A DNA stretch of 64,000 nucleotides from Anaerolineales bacterium (lineage in GTDB: Bacteria; Chloroflexota; Anaerolineae; Anaerolineales; Villigracilaceae). The position numbers and the translations under genes were made by a program. The stretch is taken from the NCBI GenBank assembly GCA_919902735.1, contig CAKKRM010000098.1:1531-65530 (forward strand), written 5' to 3'. The notes beneath the pieces are model-generated. The model saw only the letters and a program-made list of their open reading frames with translations, searched no databases and was not told the DNA's origin. Shown here piece by piece: positions 58,958-64,000 of the stretch (its first letter is position 1; every line of letters starts with the position of its first letter).

Positions 58958-60310
58958 ATGCTTATAACAAACGCAAATATCATCACCTGGGAATCGCCCA
59001 ATCGCATCCTGCAAAACCATGCACTTTACATCGAAGGCGACCACATCAAAGAGATTGGCACAACCAAAGCGCTGACCGCCAAATATCCAAAAGCCAAACC
59101 CACCGATGCGAACGCCCAATATATTATGCCTGGCGGAATCTGCGCGCACACCCATTTTTACGGGGCTTTCGCGCGCGGCATGGCAATCCCGGGCCCTGCG
59201 CCAAAAGATTTTCCTGAAATATTAAAAAAACTATGGTGGCCGCTCGACCGCTCGCTGGATGCGGAAGCCGTACGTTACTCTGCCCTTGTCTGTCTCGTAG
59301 ACGCCATCAAACACGGCACAACCACCCTCATCGACCATCACGCCTCACCCAATTTTATTGACGGCTCGCTGGATATGATTGCCGATGCCGTGGATAAAAG
59401 CGGATTACGCGGCGTATTGTGCTATGAAGTAACAGACCGCGACGGGAACGAAAAAACAAACGCAGGGATCAACGAAAACGTCCGCTTCCTGAAACGACTC
59501 GCCTCCGACCCACACCCGCGCCTGGCAGCCACCTTTGGGCTTCATGCCAGTCTGACGCTTTCCGGCGCCACCCTGCAAGCCTGCCGCGCCGCCGCACCGG
59601 ATGGGACAGGTTTCCACATCCACACCGCCGAACATGAATCAGACGAATATGACAGCCTCTCCAAATCCAACATGCGCGTGATTGACCGCTTGCTCAAACA
59701 CAACATCCTTGGGCCAAAGACCATCACCGCGCACGGCGTCCATTTTGATGCGCGTGAAATGGAAATTTTGAAGGAAACAGAAACATGGCTCAGCCACCAG
59801 CCGCGCTCCAATATGAATAATGCCGTTGGCGTGGCGCAAATTGAATCCATGCTGCGGCTGGGAATAAAAGTCTGCCTCGGCAACGATGGCTTCACCAACT
59901 CGATGTGGGATGAATGGAAGACTGCCTACCTCCTGCACAAAAACGAAACCCGCGACCCGCGCCGCATGGGCGGGTATGACGTAACGCAGATGGCTGTCTA
60001 CAACAACGCCGCGCTTGCAAACATGTTCTTCCCCGCCGCGCCCATCGGACAGATCGTCCCCGGCGCAGTTGCAGATTTGATCTTCGTGGATTATCAACCC
60101 TTCACCCCCCTCACAGACGGCAACCTGCCCTGGCATATCATCTTCGGTTTCCAGCAGAGCATGGTCACAACTACTATTGCGGCTGGCAAAGTTCTAATGA
60201 AAGACCGCAAATTGCTCACACTGGATGAAGCCGAAATTGCCGCACACGCCCGCGAGATTTCGCCGCGCATTTGGAAAAAGTATGAAGAAGAAGTTGCGAA
60301 AGTTTTATAA
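58958..60310 (+). CDS. ssnA: Amidohydrolase, SsnA-like
   Basis: LWWPLDRSLDAEAVRYSALVCLVDAIKHGTTTLIDHHASPNFIDGSLDMIADAVDKSGLRGVLCYEVTDRDG; QPRSNMNNAVG; LGNDGFTNSMWDE. Confidence 0.85.
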   Translation: MLITNANIITWESPNRILQNHALYIEGDHIKEIGTTKALTAKYPKAKPTDANAQYIMPGGICAHTHFYGAFARGMAIPGPAPKDFPEILKKLWWPLDRSLDAEAVRYSALVCLVDAIKHGTTTLIDHHASPNFIDGSLDMIADAVDKSGLRGVLCYEVTDRDGNEKTNAGINENVRFLKRLASDPHPRLAATFGLHASLTLSGATLQACRAAAPDGTGFHIHTAEHESDEYDSLSKSNMRVIDRLLKHNILGPKTITAHGVHFDAREMEILKETETWLSHQPRSNMNNAVGVAQIESMLRLGIKVCLGNDGFTNSMWDEWKTAYLLHKNETRDPRRMGGYDVTQMAVYNNAALANMFFPAAPIGQIVPGAVADLIFVDYQPFTPLTDGNLPWHIIFGFQQSMVTTTIAAGKVLMKDRKLLTLDEAEIAAHAREISPRIWKKYEEEVAKVL

Positions 60311-60330
60311 CCAATTCTCTACCGTACATC

Positions 60331-60429
60331 CGTCATTGCGAGCCACCGCTCTTGCCCTTCGGCGGCGAAGCAATCTCCTTCCAAGACCGAGATTGCTTCG
60401 GGCGAAAGGGCATCGCCCTCGCAATGACG
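60331..60429. repeat. Palindromic repeat family C (99 bp)
   Basis: CGTCATTGCGAGCC...GAAGCAATCTCC...GAGATTGCTTCG...CCCTCGCAATGACG; outer TACCGTACA/TGTACGGTA. Confidence 0.93.
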
Positions 60430-60569
60430 AAATTACTTGTTTTTGTACGGTAAAGAAATAATCAATTCAGGACTTTCGCTTGTCATTCTCCCGAAGGACA
60501 TCGGGAGGGTGACATGCAAAACAAGAGGAGCGAGCGAAAGTCCTACACAATTAATATTGCGGAGAATTC

Positions 60570-61250
60570 ATGAAAGACTCACAATTATTATTATCCATCG
60601 CGGTGCTGGGTGGAACTGGAAAAGAAGGCAAGGGACTTGCGTATCGTTGGGCGCGCGCAGGCTACCATGTCTTTATCGGTTCACGCACCGAGGAAAAAGC
60701 CATCCTTGCGGCGAATGAAGTCAGGGAAATGCTCGGGGAAGGAACCTCCGTCATTGGAATGGACAATTTGCGAGCGGCGAAGGAAGCGAACATCGTCGTG
60801 TTGACTGTGCCCTATTCCGCGCATCGTGACACGCTTGAATCCGTGAAATCTGAATTGCAGGGAAAAATCCTCATTGATGTAACTGTTCCGCTTGTGCCGC
60901 CAAAAGTAGCCACGGTGCAAATGCCTGCGGCTGGTTCCGCCGCGCAAGAAGCGAAAGAGATCGTCGGCGAAGGCGTGCAGGTCTGTGCCGCGTTCCAGAA
61001 TATTTCGCATGAGCATTTGATGGATGATTCAGACGTGGAGTGCGACGTTTTGGTGACTGGCACAAGCAAGGATGCGCGCGCCGAAACCATCAAACTTGTG
61101 GAAGCCGCCGGACTCAAAGGCTGGGATGCAGGTCCCATTGAAAATTCAGTTGTTATTGAAGGCCTGACCAGTGTTCTCATCGGCATCAACAAAAGATATG
61201 GCTCCACCCACGCAGGCATCAAGATCACAGGCGCAGGAAATATTCCGTAA
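60570..61250 (+). CDS. npdG: NADPH-dependent F420 reductase
   Basis: IAVLGGTGKEGKGLAYRWARAGYHVFIGSRTEEKA; AFQNISHEHLMD; NKRYGSTHAGIKITG. Confidence 0.9.
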   Translation: MKDSQLLLSIAVLGGTGKEGKGLAYRWARAGYHVFIGSRTEEKAILAANEVREMLGEGTSVIGMDNLRAAKEANIVVLTVPYSAHRDTLESVKSELQGKILIDVTVPLVPPKVATVQMPAAGSAAQEAKEIVGEGVQVCAAFQNISHEHLMDDSDVECDVLVTGTSKDARAETIKLVEAAGLKGWDAGPIENSVVIEGLTSVLIGINKRYGSTHAGIKITGAGNIP

Positions 61251-61287
61251 AACGTAATTCGTAAAGAACGATCACGCATTACTCATT

Positions 61288-62055
61288 ATGCCCCTAACTC
61301 TAACTTCACTCAATAACATCCCACTAATCCGCCGAGATGACAACTTGGCGGATATTGTTCTTAAGTCTTTGCAGGAAACAGGATTGGAATTACAGGATGA
61401 GGATATCCTCGTGTTTGCTCAAAAAATTGTCAGCAAGGCGGAGGGGCGCAAAGTAAACCTCGCGACGGTTTCGCCCTCCCCACGCGCCATTGAGCTTGCA
61501 CAGCAAACCGAAAAAGACCCGCGCATTGTTGAACTCATGCTTCAGGAAAGCAATGAAGTTTTGCGAACCCGCGTTGGCACGATCATTGTTGAACACAAAC
61601 TGGGATTCGTCTGCGCTAATGCAGGCATCGATCATTCCAATGTGGCGGGTGCGGGGAATTCTACAGAAGAATGGGTATTGCTGCTCCCTGAAGACCCAGA
61701 CCAATCTTGCACATTGTTGCGAAATCAAATCGAATCCAAAACTGGAAAACACATCGGCGTCGTCATCATCGATTCGCACGGGCGCGCCTGGCGCAATGGC
61801 ACAGTGGGCGTGGCAATCGGCATGTCGGGCGTCCCTGGAATTATTGACAAGCGCGGAGACAAAGACCTCTTCGGCTACACTTTGCGCGTCACCGTGATCG
61901 GAGCCGCGGACGAACTCGCCGCCGCCGCGTCGCTGGTGATGGGGCAAGCCTCCGAGGGCAGGCCCGTTGTGCATGTGCGCGGGTTTCCGTATCCATTGCA
62001 GGAAGGTTCGCTCAAGGAATTGATCCGACCCAAAGAACAGGATATGTTTCGCTAA
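61288..62055 (+). CDS. cofE: Coenzyme F420-0:L-glutamate ligase
   Basis: LQDEDILVFAQKIVSKAEGRKVNL; RIVELMLQESNEVLRTRVGTIIVEHKLGFVCANAGIDHSNV; DSHGRAWRNGTVGVAIGMSGVPGI. Confidence 0.94.
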   Translation: MPLTLTSLNNIPLIRRDDNLADIVLKSLQETGLELQDEDILVFAQKIVSKAEGRKVNLATVSPSPRAIELAQQTEKDPRIVELMLQESNEVLRTRVGTIIVEHKLGFVCANAGIDHSNVAGAGNSTEEWVLLLPEDPDQSCTLLRNQIESKTGKHIGVVIIDSHGRAWRNGTVGVAIGMSGVPGIIDKRGDKDLFGYTLRVTVIGAADELAAAASLVMGQASEGRPVVHVRGFPYPLQEGSLKELIRPKEQDMFR

Positions 62056-62092
62056 CAGAAATCTTATTCGCGCCTGATACACTCAATAACAG

Positions 62093-62704
62093 ATGCCCAC
62101 CAAAGAGGATTTCCATTCCTTCCTGCGGACTCGCCGCTCGATCCGCCGCTTCAAAACGGACCTTGTGCCTGATTCCGTTTTAAGGGACATCCTCCACACT
62201 GCCACATACGCCCCCTCCGCACACAACCGCCAGCCCTGGCGCTTCATCGTGTTGACAGATTTCCCCGCCAAAAAACATCTATCCGATGCGATGGCGGAGG
62301 AATTTCAACGCGACCTGGAAAAAGATAACCTCCCCCCCGACGAAATTAAAAAACGCATAAACAAGTCACGTGAAAGAATTACAGGCGCGCCTGTTGTCAT
62401 CATCCTCTGTGTGGATATGAGCGAGATGGATGAGTACCCCGATACCCGCCGCAAAAAAGCTGAATACATCATCGCAACCCAATCCGCCGCAAATGCAGGC
62501 ATGCAATTATTACTCGCCGCACACGCTGAAGGATTGGGCGGGGTTTGGGTGTGCAGTCCCATGTTTGCGCAGGATACCGTGCAGGAAGCGTTGAATATCT
62601 CAAAAATGTGGGAACCGCAAGCCATGTTCTTATTAGGTTATCCTGTGGAAATTCCTGCGTTTCGAGGAAGAAAAGTTTTAGAAGAAGTTGTGAAATTTAT
62701 TTGA
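62093..62704 (+). CDS. Nitroreductase family protein (FbiB C-terminal domain-like)
   Basis: TRRSIRRFKTDLVPDSVLRDILHTATYAPSAHNRQPWRFIVLTD; position next to cofE. Confidence 0.88.
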   Translation: MPTKEDFHSFLRTRRSIRRFKTDLVPDSVLRDILHTATYAPSAHNRQPWRFIVLTDFPAKKHLSDAMAEEFQRDLEKDNLPPDEIKKRINKSRERITGAPVVIILCVDMSEMDEYPDTRRKKAEYIIATQSAANAGMQLLLAAHAEGLGGVWVCSPMFAQDTVQEALNISKMWEPQAMFLLGYPVEIPAFRGRKVLEEVVKFI

Positions 62705-62730
62705 CCGTGGACCGTGGACGGTAGACCGTA
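62703..62730. repeat. 7-bp tandem repeat, left flank of four-helix-bundle gene
   Basis: GACCGTG GACCGTG GACGGTA GACCGTA. Confidence 0.93.
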
Positions 62731-62746
62731 TCGAAAAAGGAACAAT

Positions 62747-63157
62747 ATGCCTTTCAAATTTGAACAATTGGATGTCTGGCAATTATCTTTGGATTATTCC
62801 GATCAAATTTACGAAGTAGCTGAAAAACTACCCGAAAGCGAGCGGTTCAATCTAAAGTCTCAAATTACTCGTGCAGCAACATCAATCTCTCTAAACATAG
62901 CAGAAGGTTCAACAGGACAGAGCGACCCTGAACAAAATCGATTTCTCGGTATGGCAGTCCGCTCTCTGATCGAAACCGTAGCCTGCCAAAGACTCATATC
63001 CCGCCGAAAATATATAACCGACAAGACTTTAATGGAGCAGTTAGATTTGAAAGCCCAAGAGCTTGCCAAACGTCTACATGCTTTCCGCAAATCACTTGTG
63101 AATTCTAAAAAATCCATCAGCGAAGAACAAGCATTTTATGAAACCGATGAACACTAG
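62747..63157 (+). CDS. Four-helix bundle protein (S23/IVP, Avd-like family)
   Basis: [79 protein letters not shown]. Confidence 0.92.
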   Translation: MPFKFEQLDVWQLSLDYSDQIYEVAEKLPESERFNLKSQITRAATSISLNIAEGSTGQSDPEQNRFLGMAVRSLIETVACQRLISRRKYITDKTLMEQLDLKAQELAKRLHAFRKSLVNSKKSISEEQAFYETDEH

Positions 63158-64000
63158 TGACTTAAGCCACCGTCCACCGTCCACCGTCCACCGTCGTATT
63201 GTCGCCCTTGCTGGCGGAGTCGGTGGCGCGAAACTGGCGCACGGACTCGCCCAAATCCTTGCTCCCGAAGAATTGACCATCATCGTCAACACTGGCGATG
63301 ACTTTGAACATTTGGGCATGTACATCTGCCCCGACCTTGATACAGTCTGCTATACGTTGGGAGGGTTAGCAAACCCCGAAACCGGCTGGGGACGAGTAAA
63401 TGAAACGTGGAATGCCATCGCAAATGTCGAAAGACTCGGCGGGCCTGCCTGGTTCCGCTTGGGCGACCAGGATATTGCCACCCATCTTGAGAGAACCAGA
63501 AGGTTGAAGGAAGGTCAACCGCTTTCGCAGATCACAAAGGATTTTTGCAAGGCATGGGGAATTCAACATACGATATTACCCATGTCCGATTCGCCGGTGC
63601 GGACGATGGTGGACTCAGACGAAGGCGAGCTGGCTTTTCAGGAATATTTTGTTCACAGACAATGCGCGCCCAAAGTGAGAGGCTTTCGGTTCGATGGAGT
63701 CGAAGGTGCAGAATCAGTTGTCGGCGCGAAAGAGGCGATTGATGCGGCAGATGCGATTGTCATTTGCCCGTCCAATCCCTGGGTGAGCGTAGACCCGATC
63801 CTGAAGGTCATCAAAAAAATAGCCAGGCCTGTCGTGGCGGTTTCTCCGATTATCGGCGGAAAAGCAGTGAAAGGACCTGCCGCAAAGATGTATACTGAAT
63901 TGGGCATCGAGCCTTCGGCGCTGGCGGTTGCAAACCATTATCGCAACATTCTTGCAGGTTTCGTGTTAGACAATGCAGACTTATCAATGGAAAATGATGT
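63138..64000 (+). CDS. cofD: 2-phospho-L-lactate transferase (runs off window)
   Basis: [67 protein letters not shown]...; absent from ORF track because no stop lies within the window. Confidence 0.94.
   Translation, partial: MKPMNTSDLSHRPPSTVHRRIVALAGGVGGAKLAHGLAQILAPEELTIIVNTGDDFEHLGMYICPDLDTVCYTLGGLANPETGWGRVNETWNAIANVERLGGPAWFRLGDQDIATHLERTRRLKEGQPLSQITKDFCKAWGIQHTILPMSDSPVRTMVDSDEGELAFQEYFVHRQCAPKVRGFRFDGVEGAESVVGAKEAIDAADAIVICPSNPWVSVDPILKVIKKIARPVVAVSPIIGGKAVKGPAAKMYTELGIEPSALAVANHYRNILAGFVLDNADLSMEND
63167..63194. repeat. 7-bp tandem repeat, right flank of four-helix-bundle gene (inverted relative to left)
   Basis: CCACCGT x4 (reverse complement ACGGTGG x4). Confidence 0.95.

Noticed and set aside
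62747-63157. rRNA intervening sequence or diversity-generating retroelement
   Set aside because: S23/Avd-like protein is present, but no 23S rRNA, reverse transcriptase or template/variable repeat pair is visible in the window.

Overview
This 64 kb window comes from a bacterial chromosome. Gene content and style suggest an Anaerolineae-like Chloroflexota, but that is inference and was not tested. It is densely coding.

Main modules, left to right:
- A molybdenum hydroxylase (FAD/2Fe-2S fusion, small membrane protein, Mo subunit) with selenium/Mo-hydroxylase maturation genes (YqeB-like, YqeC-MocA fusion, MocA). An SsnA-like amidohydrolase lies about 47 kb away.
- Lipid genes, then ileS with a transcriptional T-box leader.
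- A six-gene TadE/TadG-like cluster with a prepilin peptidase.
- murA, lipoproteins, trxA, ftsY and prfB with the RF2 programmed frameshift.
- tpiA, a Ser/Thr kinase, pgk and gap, then yvcK, a ROK kinase, an aminotransferase, a histidine kinase, pepF and a CpXC protein.
- A membrane-anchored NACHT/HEAT protein.
- A coenzyme F420 cluster (reductase, cofE, nitroreductase, cofD) interrupted by a four-helix-bundle (S23/IVP-like) gene bracketed by inverted 7-bp tandem repeats.

The least ordinary content is the small repeats:
- Two MITE-like families with terminal inverted repeats and target-site duplications. One is present as two 163-bp copies with perfect 10-bp TSDs. A copy of the other interrupts what reads as an intrinsic terminator when the element is removed.
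- A ~99-bp palindromic family (4 copies) and an ~80-bp 'CGTCCCGACACTTGCG' family (3 copies).
- Many loci with 7-bp-period tandem repeats of differing unit sequence.
- Several repeats inserted in frame into conserved enzymes.

No CRISPR array, rRNA or tRNA was recognised.
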